From positions 15,897,048 through 15,961,047 of the forward strand of contig SSBO01000012.1 of the NCBI GenBank assembly GCA_005281725.1: DNA of 64,000 nucleotides, written 5' to 3'. The translations under genes were made by a program, and so were the position numbers. The stretch is from Wuchereria bancrofti (lineage: Eukaryota; Nematoda; Chromadorea; Rhabditida; Onchocercidae). Position 1 is the stretch's first letter. Each line of letters opens with the position of its first letter. Below, piece by piece: positions 52,701 through 64,000 of the stretch. The notes beneath the pieces were generated by a model, which was not told where the DNA came from, searched no databases, and was given only the letters and a program-made list of their open reading frames with translations.

Positions 52701-54467
52701 TTGAAAATTTAAACAGATGAATAGACAGAGGAGTAGAGTGTAAGAGAAGGAAGGATACAACGATCCTTGTGGTGTTCGTAGATTACCAACTGATTAAGAT
52801 TTATGAACAACTCAAGGTACGAAATAAAAAACAGTGAAGAAAGACAGGTGGGATTCGAGTCTGCAGAATGGCTAATTCCCTTTTTTTTGCATCCGAAAGT
52901 TGACAATAACGGAATTGCAATAACAGTGAGATGAGGAGAGATTGTAACGAAAAGTTAGAAGAGTCAGTTCCAACAAGCAATATTCATTGGAGTGATATCG
53001 ACAATAAAATCATTACAAACAAGAACTTCTGTCCTAAGAGGATATGGAAAAAGAGAAAATTGTTCTGAAATCAAATGGAAAAAAGGCAATTCTTAACTGC
53101 GACTTATATAAATTGAAGAAATTTATTTTCCAATTTGCAAACCACAAAAAAATTCATTCCATGAACCGGAAGCAATTCTCCCAAACTTTTAAGTCCAAGC
53201 AATTTTCTCCAAAAAGAAGCTTTTGAGAAACATTGTTTGTTGACTTAAAGGTGACCGATCCTTTGTAAAGTCTTATTTTATCCCATTAAATTTCTCAAAA
53301 TTGGTCAACATTATTAAAATATTTGAAATTTTTGATAAAGGAAAATTTTCACTGGAATAATTTATGAACAGTTGGAGCTTTTTTTCGCCAAATTTTAACC
53401 ACATAAAGAGCATCAGTTGTTCAAGAATCCGATGTACATTTACATTTAATTACGATCAAAAAAAAAACGTAATCCCTTCTAGCTCTACCAGCAAAAAAAG
53501 CTACGTTCACTGGTTATCTTCTGCGGAGATCATTTGAAAAGCTACGATTCATACTAATTAGTTTCACGCTAATAAAAGAATTTCTGTTGTAAACTTTAAT
53601 AGAAATAGTTTCACGGATGATGTAGAAAAAAACTAGCAAGTAAAAGAAAAGTGTATACTGGATGATTAAATGATCAATTTTGGTTAAATTGTGACAGTGA
53701 CCACTCAGATGACCAAATGTCTTTAAGATTTACGCTTATGACCAGAAAATACCACGTCAAGGATGAACTTGTGAATAAAGAAGAAACTTAAATTGATAAG
53801 TCATAACACAAATGAATGAAGGAAAATGTGAAATGCTGCCCCCGGCAATTTGTCCACATAATTCAATTCGTTATTTAAACAGAACGACTAGTTGCCATAA
53901 TAAAAAAATTTCATCGCTAAAAGACGCCGCATGCTTGTAACGAATTCACTTCTCTTGAGAATCCCAAGATATATTTATCTTTCCTCATGAGTGCATCATA
54001 TGTACACAACATTATTGATGAGTTGTCTGCTATATTTTAATTATAAGTAACTCTTGCTTTTCTATTTTTTGCATGTATCACAACTTATTCATTGATTTAG
54101 ACTTCTCTATCCACTCCGGAGTGCATCTTTACACTTTTTCCAAATTATAAAAATAATTTTCAAACAATTGTTGCAAAAAATTTTCGAATAATTTGTAACC
54201 TAAGTCCCTGATCACATATACTCGACACACAACCGTTCATCAATCTGAGTGAAAGACATATATAAGGGAATTGCTCGCATTTTCCAGTTTACTTAAACAC
54301 TATAAAACTTTTGGTTTTTCTCCTATTGCCATAATATTGCTACCTCCAGAGCTTACTATTGCGTATCTTTTCATTGATACAAAACAAATGCGAATACTAC
54401 TCTGATATGATCACCACTTACTGACATCTTTACAAGTTTAAGATCAACAAAGTCATCTACAATATAT
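43795..54467. other. 10.7-kb AT-rich stretch with no supported gene
   Basis: No frame carries a recognisable domain or can be chained by splice phase. The frames present are at most about 100 codons. Two overlapping antisense frames near 45,386-45,616 are more GC-rich than their surroundings but match no family I know. Simple sequence includes TTTAG/TTTAC runs near 51,985-52,012. The stretch separates the GPCR 5' end from the 3' end of the WDR47-like gene and may hold regulatory DNA. Confidence 0.45.
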
Positions 54468-54473
54468 TTTATT
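54468..54473 (-). terminator. Candidate poly(A) signal of the WDR47-like gene
   Basis: AATAAA on the - strand lies about 130 nt beyond the stop codon of the WDR47-like gene at 54,605-54,607. This is a plausible 3' UTR length for a nematode gene. Confidence 0.5.
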
Positions 54474-54604
54474 TTACAGCCGTAGGTATAAAACAATCAA
54501 ATCAAGTAAATCATAGCACAAAACATAATGAACGAGATTTCACTGTTCAAAACACGAATTTCTTATCTGTTATCTTCAAATAACGGCATCCATCGGTTTT
54601 GAAC

Positions 54605-57387
54605 TTAATTGTCCATTGTACAAGATTCTTTGTGTTCCAACTGCCACAAATTTAAGGCACTTTCCTTATCTAGCGTTGCAAATGATGGTTTCACAGGGTG
54701 CCACCTAAATCTGCATGCTTCGAATTGGTGAGGTATCAAATGACGGTTTAAAAAACTAAATTTTGAATAGAATCAACTGGTATATTTTCGACTGAAACTC
54801 CATCTACTTCCCTTATATCTATGTCAGAAATATCAACTGATGTTCACAAACTTGAGAATAAAGCATTTCCTCGTGCATTTTGCAACACATGATGATTCAG
54901 GCATTTGAAATACATCGCGTAAATCACACAGACTGATTCTGAAATTGATTTTATTGATTTTAAAAAAGAATAGAAGAAAAATGAACAAAATACGAATAAT
55001 CAGTTCTAAGCCCCACAAAACAAAATTTTCACGAATTACAGTTGAATCGAATTAATCAGAAAACACAAAATGACAACTAATACTTCCAAATTTCATCTGA
55101 ATTTGACTTTCAGAGATTCATTACTTTTTCTCATCAGCAACAGCCATAAACCGTTGTGAGTTGGCAATACGAAGGCATGAAATTGGTTGCGTGGAAATCC
55201 GCTTCGTTATAATTTTCTTAGTTGCTGATGTATCATACACATGAGCTTCACCACTTGCGTCACCACGTATCAAAATTCGACCGCTGCCATCCACGTGAAA
55301 AGCACCCACTGCTTGATAATTAACAAATTGCCAGTGCTTTTTATGACTTGATAGCGAACATAACATTAAATTCTATCTACATTTACTAACACGGAACTTG
55401 AATCTTGAGACTATTTCGTATCGCAATTTCAGTATATGCAAATTCAGTAGATTAATTATAGTAGAGAATTTCATGAAAAAGTGAGAAATAGAAAAAGACA
55501 TTCAAGGGAATTGTGGTATGCTCTGTACTGCGTCTTTTTTTTTTTTCGAAAAGTCTACATCTCAAAGAGCAAACCTCCAGGTCTTGTAAGTGGATCGAAT
55601 ATTCTGACAGCTTCAGTGACACGCGTATCCCAGATGCGGATCGTTTTGTCAGCCGATGAGCTGGCAAATAGACAACCACCCCATGTGCAAAGTGATGTTA
55701 CCATACCTATAGTATAAACTCAAATTTTAAAGGAATTATGTTTTAATTTTAACTAAACTTCCTCTCTCTACTGATTTAGTATAAACTTCATTCATCAATT
55801 TCATTTTTTTCTTTTTACTTCTAATCCAAAATTTATTTCACAATTCACTTAGCTACAGTAACTATTGAGTATTGCAATACAGTCACAGCCATTAGGCGAC
55901 CGGGCTACGATTTGTAAATCATTCATTGCCACGATTCATTCTTTTAATTAAATTTGTCCACAGTCGATGCAATGGGAACTGCTATACTCACAATATTCTT
56001 TTAATGGTGACAGCCTACCTTTATGACCTTTCAAGACACGAAACGTAGTACCCGAAGAACAGTCGGTAATACATATTTGACAACCGGTACCAGAAAACAA
56101 AATATTGGAATGACTGGCTAAATCTTCCATAAATGTAAGTGCCCGTACAGGTTCGTTCATCGACATACTAATCCTCCTTTCTTCTGAATTTATTTCAATT
56201 CAAGATACTTATCGCTCATGATAGTTAGATCCATAGAAATGAAACCTTGTTTATACTTTACTAATAGATATCTGGTATTTCTGTTTCTCTTATTACTGAT
56301 GTACAGTGCTAAAACCCACTACTGGAGCAGAATATAACAGCAGGAACAACAATTAAGTGATGGGAATTTCATAGCAACATCTGTTTCATCGAAAAGCAAA
56401 TAGATAAGCACTTCAATAAAAATAAACCACTTTAAAGTTAAAACTACTGCTTCATTCAGACCTGATTTAGAGAGATTTGCTTGAAATGAGGACAGCTCAA
56501 TTTTATTCTCATTAGAACAGGTAGCAATCAAGTCGGCTGTTGGATTGAATGCAATGTCGGTGATTCTGGACTTGTGTCGTTCGCACGAATCTGATACCAT
56601 CAATTCTCCATCCCTTAATACTCAAACGATAAAATGCTAATTTTGCGCCGGATGACTGGGTTAGAATTTTAATCAACCAACAAGAAAAACTCTACATGTA
56701 TGAGTATCGTTGCCTCCTTTTTTCATTCCCGCAAACACAACAATACTTCTCTAATTTTCTCAGATCCTATACATATGCGGAAAGAGGTATAGATTCCGTA
56801 CTACTACTTATGCAGTAGAGCAAGTAGTATATCACTAGTAGTAAACAGATGACACACGAAATGCATAAGGTGACGAGTTGACCATTATCTCCACCGATCA
56901 AGAAAGAAGAACCATCAGGACTGATATCAAAACAGGATGCCTTCTGATTCAGGCAAAATTTCATACTCTTCCATTCTCGTTTGCTTGGAACCTAAAAATT
57001 GTGTATCATTACGAGAAATATCTGATTCGAATTATTCTCTTTTCATTTTCGACAAAATTTGAAGATCATAAATTCCCCAATAATATGTTTAAAAGTTTCA
57101 AAAAATTACCCATGGGAATTTATATTATTAAATGAGTTTCGTTACTTTTTTCATTATCAAGTTATAACACTGCTTATCTTCCTACACAGTTTTTGATTGA
57201 TTGTGTAAACTGTTACCGCTAATATACCATCACACCAAATAATAATATAACCATGAATTATGCCTACAATCACTTAGACAATAATAGATCTAAATTTATG
57301 AAGGAAATTTATATAGAGAATGGGAATTACCTGAGAAAAAAGAGCACCAAAAACACTAAAATCAGGCGACACATTCCTCATTTTCAT
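54605..57387 (-). CDS. WDR47: WDR47-like WD40-repeat protein (propeller region)
   Basis: Seven exons in phase give about 319 residues: 57331-57387, 56883-56991, 56462-56620, 56019-56183, 55575-55706, 55125-55311, 54605-54755. WD40 blades appear as FDISPDGSSFLIGG, ITDIAFNPTADLIATC, VRALTFMEDLA with ITDCSSGT, then LKGHKG, TWGGCLFASSSADKTIRIWD, FHVDGSGRILIRGD and a final FRWHPVKPSFATLDKE with LNLWQLE. The unusual 'TDC.SGT...L.GH.G' and 'TWGG' blocks match my recollection of the propeller of WDR47 (nemitin), a neuronal microtubule-associated protein. Vertebrate WDR47 is about 900 residues with N-terminal LisH and CTLH domains. None was found here, so the 5' end may be missing, or this is a short form. 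The acceptors of exons 3 and 4 were chosen by phase. A T-rich acceptor before a GGATGAAAG segment near 57,440 may start the mRNA. Confidence 0.75.
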
Positions 57388-60300
57388 GCAGTTTATCGAT
57401 GATACTATCCTTTCAATTCTCGATCATCTCTTTCATCCCTATAAAAAAAAAAAGTGAAAGCTAATGTTTTTTACGTAATCCAAACCATTTCGCTCTGACA
57501 GTTTACTTAATGTGAAGTAATGACACTATTTCAACGATTTCGACTCCACTACCACATTGTATTATTCAATAAGTCATTTCTCTCCATGCGATCTCTTCGT
57601 CCTTTATATTCCCCACACTTAATATTTCTCCCTTCGATTGATTATGTAACTGATTTCTCTTGCAGCATATTAAATCGATTTACACAAAAAACACATGTCT
57701 ATTAATTAGTCAATCCGGTCCCTCTAAAATACTAGTAAGGATAAAATTGGACAAGTACAACTAATGAAGATTTATTCCTGAACATTACCATGACCAATTT
57801 CAATGACCTGAAGCGAAAATGCACTTCGTTTCACTTTTCTAGCGAATAACTCAAATATAACGCCACACGTTGCTACTGTTATTGAACTCTAAAACCCAAA
57901 CGCGTGTCACGTCGAAAAATATGCTGATCTTGACATTCATAATAATTATTAGTTAAAAAAAAAACTTACATGAAAAGATTTCTATGAATTTCAGATAATA
58001 AAAGAAAGAACAAAGAAAGCATAGAAAAGAAAATATAACATTCCGTAAGAACAAATCGACACAGAGAAAACAAGTAGTTATGTATTATAGGGTCCCTAAA
58101 GATCAATCATTAAAATGTCATAAATCTACAACAAAGCTTATTTCTTTCACGCAATTTACAAGTCATCAGCTGCACTGAAATTTGCTGAGCAACTTTCACA
58201 AACGCGCAAACAACACTACTTCTCATCGTTCTTTACTACGTATTTATCCATCGACGCAAAATCTTCTAATGAAGCTGAACTACAGTAATTTTATCCGGAT
58301 AAGTGTATAAGACCGAATAACAATGATGATTAATACCAATCTGGCTAAGGGAATATTAAACAAGGGGAAAACAGGGTACTGAGTACCCTGTACTATGAGT
58401 GTAAAAAACATAAAGTGAAACATATCATTAACAATCCACAAGTTATATTGGGACTAGGCGGAGATGATGGTAGTCGTACAAGTTGCAAACGGTCAAATAT
58501 ATGTACATCTAGTCTTATTTGTATCAACAAAGCTGAATATAGAATGATGACTGAATAGAAACACATGTTCGACACTAGCGGAAAAATCGAAAATTTAAAT
58601 TGTAAAGCATACAATACTTCAGCATAATTACAAGGACTGGTGTTGACAGCAGGACAATTCTCCAAGAAAACTCTAAAGCAAAATTCGAGTATGATAGTAT
58701 TTTACAACTACAGTGTTGATTTGTTATAAAGTCAGTGAACGATGCTCATCCATCACAAATGCTCCTCACCACGAATAACCTACCCATGTAACTGAGCAAG
58801 TATCACTGCACAGACAACCAATGAAACAGAGAGCTATTTGTCATTTACTTCTTCAGTTCTTTTCAAGGGAAATCTCTTTTCCACTTATGATTAAGAATTA
58901 AGTAAAAAACGAACCTTCAGAATCAATTCTTCCCCTTCCATTCATTTTCTTATTTTGCAAGTTTAAATCCTATACTTCAGACTTCTAAAACTCTAGTTCA
59001 TAAAAGAAATTACTTGCAATTAGATATACGTCGGGTAAAAATGACTCCTTATCCAATAACAGAAGGATGTAAGCTCGTTGCAGCACAAATATGAATCCAC
59101 CCTACATTTTCCTAATTGAATTTTTCACACAAATTTCAACATCCCCCAGCATTACGTTCCATTATTTCAATGCTTCCTGCAAAAACTGTACAGCACAGTA
59201 AAAGTACAGCATTCAACAAAGTTAACTCACTTGTCACTCCACTCTACGTTCATGCCAATCCATTCAGCTTGTTTTTTGATTCGTCCTACTCGCTCGCCAA
59301 TTCGCTCCCTTAAATTTGATTTTCTCATTTCCTAAAGATTTAAAGCTAACCCCAAGCCTAGCACCAAATACCCAAACCGATGGTCACTTGAAAAACACCT
59401 TTAAACGGATATGCATTATCTTTATTTGGTTTAAATTCATGAAGACGGAGGACGAGCTTGTAGTAAAAATTAGAGCAGCTATTTTATAGCAACATGATGT
59501 GCAACGACAAATAAAGTTTTAAAAATGCGCATCAAGACCCACTCTAAAAACCATGAAAAATTTTCAGAAATATTCCATTTTCTTGCACATATTTCTCCTC
59601 GGCTAAATTTTACTGGATAGTAATGCTACACGAATACAAAACTTAGGAATCAAGACAAATTTATCACGACAGCACTCAAATCTGAATTTAAATCCGCAAA
59701 ATTATCAAAACCCAAACATTTCACTGACATTTTTAATTTAAACTATATTTCTTCCTCCGTTGCCAAATGGAAAAAATTTCCACCATCCAACCACAACTTA
59801 CCTGATAAAATGAAAGCTACAACAGTCAGCAAACAGTCATATAATTAATGGCGAAAATACAGCAATCGTGAAAATTAAACTGAAAAGACCCCACCGTTCG
59901 TAACAGTAAAATATTGTATAAACCAACAAAACGGAACAAGCACGAAAAAAAAGACAGGACGAGGCTTAGCAGTCGATGTTACTATAAAATTAAAAAAGTA
60001 ATGAAATACAATTAAGAGGCAGACTGTTAGCAATTCACAACGTTATGGCTATAAATTACAGCAACAGTTAAGCTACGTCTGGCTTTAACCGAAATAGTAC
60101 AGCGACTGGGGGTTTAATCATTCTTATGATCATAATGTTTTTATTTCCTAGCCTTTAATGGCGGAATTCTTTTTTCTAATAGTGACCATCTGCCCATTCA
60201 CCGATGATCAAACTAATAAATTGAAAAAATCTAAGACAAGAGACGTTAACAAATAAAGTCACCACATTTCACCAGCTTTAACAACATATATGAGTTCAAT

Positions 60301-60612
60301 TTCTAACCGAAACCTAAGGGAGGCGTGAGAAATAATCAATTGTAAAGAACTGAATAACCTGCATAAATTTGACGGAAATATATCTCTTCTTTTTAACCAA
60401 GCCCATAACATATTTTTAAAATAAAAAAAACTGTCATTACGACAAGTCACAAATTGTTGAAATAACATAAATGAGTTAGTGACGAAATTATGATCCCAGC
60501 TAACAACTACTAAAACTTCACAACAATCGATTCTTGATGTGTCGCACGTCCAGTATGATTACCTAAAATACATAAGGCATAATGAACCCTGAACGGCAAA
60601 CGTGTTTAACTC
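57388..60612. other. Interval between the two WD40 genes
   Basis: I found no confident coding exon here. A strong donor on the - strand (ATCAG followed by gtaagt, near 59,812) is preceded by a stretch without a long open frame. It could be a non-coding 5' exon of the WDR47-like gene, spliced to the T-rich acceptor near 57,440. A perfect 21-bp palindrome sits at 58,371-58,391. Confidence 0.35.
58371..58391. repeat. Perfect 21-bp palindrome
   Basis: acagggtact and its exact reverse complement agtaccctgt flank a single central G. The spacing is that of a dyad binding site or a tight cruciform, not an RNA hairpin, which would need a loop. It lies about 1 kb upstream of the first recognised WDR47-like exon. 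Confidence 0.7.
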
Positions 60613-63600
60613 TTATCCAGAAGAGTTACGTAAGTCAGCTAAATTCAAGTAAGAAAACAATTCATTACAATACATACCAAAGAAATTCACATAATTTCTA
60701 AAAAAAAACTAAACGGAGCACTGAAACAAGTAACACTGCCAAAACTCTAACCGTTCCGTCACTCGCTGATGCGCCAACTTTATCACCCCGAAAGTTCCAA
60801 CCTACTTCGAAGATTCCACCATCACTTAAGCTTCCCGTATGGCTTTGAATTAACTTTCCTGACTGAAATCTTAGCAGATTTTACTTTCTCAAACCTTTAG
60901 TGCAAGGAAAAGTAAAAAAAAAAAAAAAAAACAAAAACTTCGTAACAGTTACAGTAAAAGAATGTTCTAGCTTAGAAAATCTGCAAAACCGGATATAATA
61001 ATCCCTGTTTTCCTATTTTCCTCAGTATTCAGTTTTTCAACAACTAGTTTGCCGACCATAATTCTGAGCGAGATAAAATGCGATTTACGAGAGATAACCA
61101 AAATATATCTAGAGTTCTCGAAACTTCTGAAGAACATACTGTATTCTGTTATGCCGGCAAAAAACCTTAACCTGTACATCCCAGATGTAAACAGAACGAT
61201 CAAATGAACCGGATGCAATGTATTTTCCATCTGGTGAAAAACCAACAGAATAAACTGGTTCCGTGTGCTTTGTCAGCGTTCGAACACACATTCCTCGTTC
61301 GATATCCCATAATCGAACTGTATGATCGAAAGATGCACTGCAACTAATGATCACTTTCAGAAACGACTTAAATTTTAATCAAATTTTAAACGGATATAAA
61401 ACAACTTTAAACACGAATATTTTGTTGAAATCCTACAATACAAAAATTTGTCTACCTTACAAAAACAAAAAAATTACCTTGCAAGCGTATAACCAATTGG
61501 TGACCAGCGTATTGTATAAATCTCTTTATCATGTGCTTTTAAACTGTGTACCACATTTTCGTAATTCATTGACCATACCTGAGATACATTTTGAAATGCA
61601 CCGTGTCAAGAATAAAAAGATATTTATTTCATCAAGGTATCTTCATTGCTGTTTCTACAATTCCGTTACATAAAATACAGTAAAATTTTTTAAACGAAAG
61701 ATACCTTCAACGTCATGTCGTCGGAGCATGAAGCCAAAAGCCGTGAATATACATCGTACTTTACAGCATTTACTTCATTTGTATGGCCCTGGAATGCATT
61801 TAGTTGCTTTACTGACATTCTTTTTGAAGTGGAAAATAGGAATTTTGAAGGAAAAATTTCGTGAACGGAAGTCTTCTTTAGTACAACATTTCGAAACTTG
61901 ACTAATTCGGAATGAAGTAACAGAGATACAAGTCTAGTAAAAATGAAGGGGTAATTGAACTTAACAAATGAGATGCATCCAAACAACATAGTTTTAGATA
62001 TTAACTTCTTAATAAATTGAGAATCTTAATAGATTAAGATTACCTGGAATGTTTTCAACGGCTTTTCACAACCTAATTTGCATACATGGATGCACATATC
62101 TGTACTACACGATGCAAATGTATCATCTGACATCCAATCAACATCCAGTGCTGAACTACTGTGAAATTGAAACACCTGCACCTGTATACCTTTAAGTGGA
62201 TCCCAAACAATGGTTGTCTGAAATTTTTCTTAAAAAAATTCCCCATAAAGACAACTAATTAAAGAGTCTAAATTCGAAAATTTACACATTAATGAAACTT
62301 ATATGAAAACACGGATAAACATTATATACCTTATCAACTCCAGCACTAAGGATCTTATCACCCTTTTGATTCCACTTCAGTGCAAAAATTGGACCTTTAT
62401 GAGCCCCCAGTGTGTAACGCAGCCTTCCTAAAATAAAAGCTCTGAATATGAATTGCTTCATTCATTAAAGTGGAAATGTAGTGAATTGAAAATAATACAA
62501 CTCACCATCGGTGGCCCACACGCGCGCATAACCATCATAACATCCCGTTGCAAGTAAATCACCGGTACACTGAAAAATAATGAAGCAAACTAGCATGCAA
62601 GAATAGTGATAACATTGAAACCATTCTTACTGACCACATAAAATGTGACTTTTCAAAAATATTTCGCCAGGGAATGACTTCCTGGCATTCTATAAGGACT
62701 GCGATGTTCCAATGCCCCTTTAAAAATAACTTAGATTTCACAACAGTTCTTCCCTCAACCTTCTGAATCCAAAATTAAAATCTGTGAAACAGAAGGAAGC
62801 ATTTTTAATTAATATAAATACACAAAGAAATGCGAATGCTCAACTCCAACTTTCGATTAGAGTTAGAGTTGAATATTTTTTAACTTGCAATTGAAGGCAA
62901 TCTTGAAACAATAGCACCTAGACACCAAAATAACCAAAAGCAACAGAGTGAGTGCTTACTGGTGGTACACTAGATATTGTTGCTAGAATTAAAATGTGGG
63001 AAACTTGGTACCATGGAAATTATGCAAAAAAGTTTTTTTATTCCGCAACATATAGAGTCACAAGTCAGTTCAACTAAACACGTTCTAACCCAATTGAAGC
63101 TTGTTTCGTGCCAAGTCAGAAAAGAACTAATACTACATAAACAATGGCACACGGCACTGATGACACATGTAGAGGCAGATAAATACGACCTTCACAGATG
63201 CAACATTTGAAAGGGGAAAAGAAAATCCATCAAGAAATGTTAACGAACATTCCAATCAAGAGATGTAACGTCCTTATTTGTTGGAGGGTTTTTGTCATCT
63301 TTTTGCATACAATGTTTGAGCACTATTGAATTATCATGGATAGCTTGGCATGATGTTGTTGCTAGCTCTGAACCATATACATTCCATATACGTGCCGTAC
63401 TATCACCGGACCTAAAATTAAAGTTTACACTAATTCGGAAGATGTACAATGATACCCGCACCGTATGAATCCGTATTCACACGCTCATACTAATTATGAA
63501 GTTATGGTCCATTCCATTAACAATTTATTGTAGCTCGGATCCTTTTAACTCGTTTAGCTCGCAACAGGAGAGTTTCGTATTTCTTTTAAAGTTCGATTAA

Positions 63601-63822
63601 GCCGGTTAGTCTTGAAACCTATGATAGTCTTCTCAGAAGTTCAGTGAATATGGGAAAGGAAACGAGAATGACATTGTATATCATTTACTCATTTCATTCC
63701 TACTGGCCGATAAAACATTTAAATCTGAAGAATTTGAAAGTTTACCCAGAAGCTATGAGATCATTTTTTGGATTCCACGTACAAATGAATACCTCGCTAT
63801 CGTGTCCCTTCAGATACCGTAC
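60613..63822 (-). CDS. TBL1XR1: TBL1/TBL1XR1-like WD40 corepressor subunit (5' end outside window)
   Basis: Exons on the - strand: 63746-63822, 63249-63411, 62506-62569, 62330-62427, 62044-62217, 61705-61788, 61478-61578, 61172-61343, 60715-60862 and a possible 26-nt terminal exon 60613-60638. Hallmarks of the family are [70 protein letters not shown] with [12 protein letters not shown], and [11 protein letters not shown]. The whole WD40 propeller is present. The LisH and F-box-like N-terminal domains must lie beyond 64 kb. Family members sit in the nucleus in NCoR/SMRT-HDAC3 complexes and recruit ubiquitin machinery to exchange corepressors. The 3' end has two readings: straight reading stops at 60,698 with a hydrophobic tail, whereas the 26-nt exon ends in ADLRNSSG or PDLRNSSG, closer to the family ending DLRK. 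Confidence 0.88.
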
Positions 63823-64000
63823 CTTAAAAAAAAATAAATCCTGAAAGGATAAAACTTGAAGAAGACAGCTCAACAGTTCACTGAATCTTTTGCTCTGCAA
63901 CGTCCTTTTTGTTTCCTCTTCTAAAAGCAGCCATGTTGAGTTGCGAGCATTTATTTAATCACCTTATCCCTGCTAATTTCATATGGTCGATTTTCTAGCT
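63823..64000 (-). other. Probable intron of the TBL1-like gene running off the window
   Basis: The first exon seen in the window is preceded by a T-rich acceptor (tttttttttaag) on the - strand. No in-frame continuation was recognised up to the window edge, so this segment is most likely intron. Confidence 0.5.

Noticed and set aside
54250..54260. TGAAAGACAT match to the 5' end of the miR-71 family
   Set aside because: Only the first ten bases match. The remainder diverges and no precursor hairpin was seen.
54760..54835. Open segment on the - strand reading SDIDIREVDGVSVENIPVD
   Set aside because: It looks coding-like, but it lies in the last intron of the WDR47-like gene and the flanking exons join in phase without it. 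It could be an alternative exon; evidence is too weak to call.
58216..58265. Possible terminal exon on the - strand reading EDFASMDKYVV to a TAG
   Set aside because: It has an acceptor and a stop, but no upstream exon with the matching phase was found and no family was recognised.
54605..63822. Operon of the two - strand WD40 genes
   Set aside because: The gap between TBL1-like and WDR47-like coding regions is about 3.2 kb, far above the roughly 100-bp spacing of nematode operons.
1..64000. CRISPR arrays, prokaryotic insertion sequences or endosymbiont (Wolbachia-like) inserts
   Set aside because: No regularly spaced repeats, no long bacterial-type frames and no transposase motifs were seen. 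All supported genes are intron-rich animal genes.

Overview
The window looks like AT-rich nuclear DNA of a nematode, most likely a filarial (clade III) worm. The genes are split into short exons by GT-AG introns, many with the compact nematode acceptor (TTTCAG/TTTTAG). The products are animal families: a neuropeptide-receptor-like GPCR, a TBL1 corepressor subunit, WDR47, a BPI/LBP lipid-binding protein and a secreted thrombospondin-repeat protein. The genus is inferred from general character only. Nothing prokaryotic, viral or CRISPR-like was seen.

Layout. 1-17.2 kb is AT-rich DNA with no gene I can support. A TATTA pentamer microsatellite (about 17.20-17.29 kb) lies just upstream of the first gene. 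On the + strand, 17,486-26,081 encodes a secreted protein of about 1,260 residues with an N-terminal PAN/Apple-like domain and about eleven thrombospondin type 1 repeats, in about 25 exons. 26.1-33.4 kb has no supported gene. It holds a CpG-rich island (about 28.65-28.97 kb) and a 1,338-bp sequence present twice head to tail with a single N between the copies, most likely an unmerged assembly overlap. On the + strand, 33,534-37,722 encodes a 525-residue BPI/LBP/CETP-type lipid-binding protein in ten exons. On the - strand, 43,770 down to 40,080 encodes a 352-residue rhodopsin-class receptor resembling neuropeptide Y/F receptors, in six exons. 43.8-54.5 kb has no recognisable gene. On the - strand, 57,387-54,605 encodes a WDR47-like WD40 region in seven exons. 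On the - strand, 63,822-60,613 encodes the WD40 propeller of a TBL1/TBL1XR1 orthologue, whose 5' end lies beyond the window.

How the genes relate. They do not form a pathway and none of the spacings suggests a nematode operon. The BPI-like gene and the GPCR converge tail to tail. The two WD40 genes lie in the same orientation about 3.2 kb apart but belong to different families (nuclear corepressor versus cytoskeletal/neuronal). Two proteins are predicted to be secreted (TSP1/PAN and BPI-like) and one sits in the plasma membrane (GPCR).

Limits. Exon boundaries were placed by hand from reading frame, phase and splice consensus. Phases agree in all gene models, but exon 1 and exons 19-21 of the TSP1 gene, the 3' end of TBL1 and the 5' end of WDR47 are uncertain. 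I found no previously undescribed system that the sequence alone could prove. The strongest leads are the TSP1/PAN architecture, the duplicated block at the N, a GPCR with two altered activation motifs, and a possible alternative end of the BPI-like transcript.
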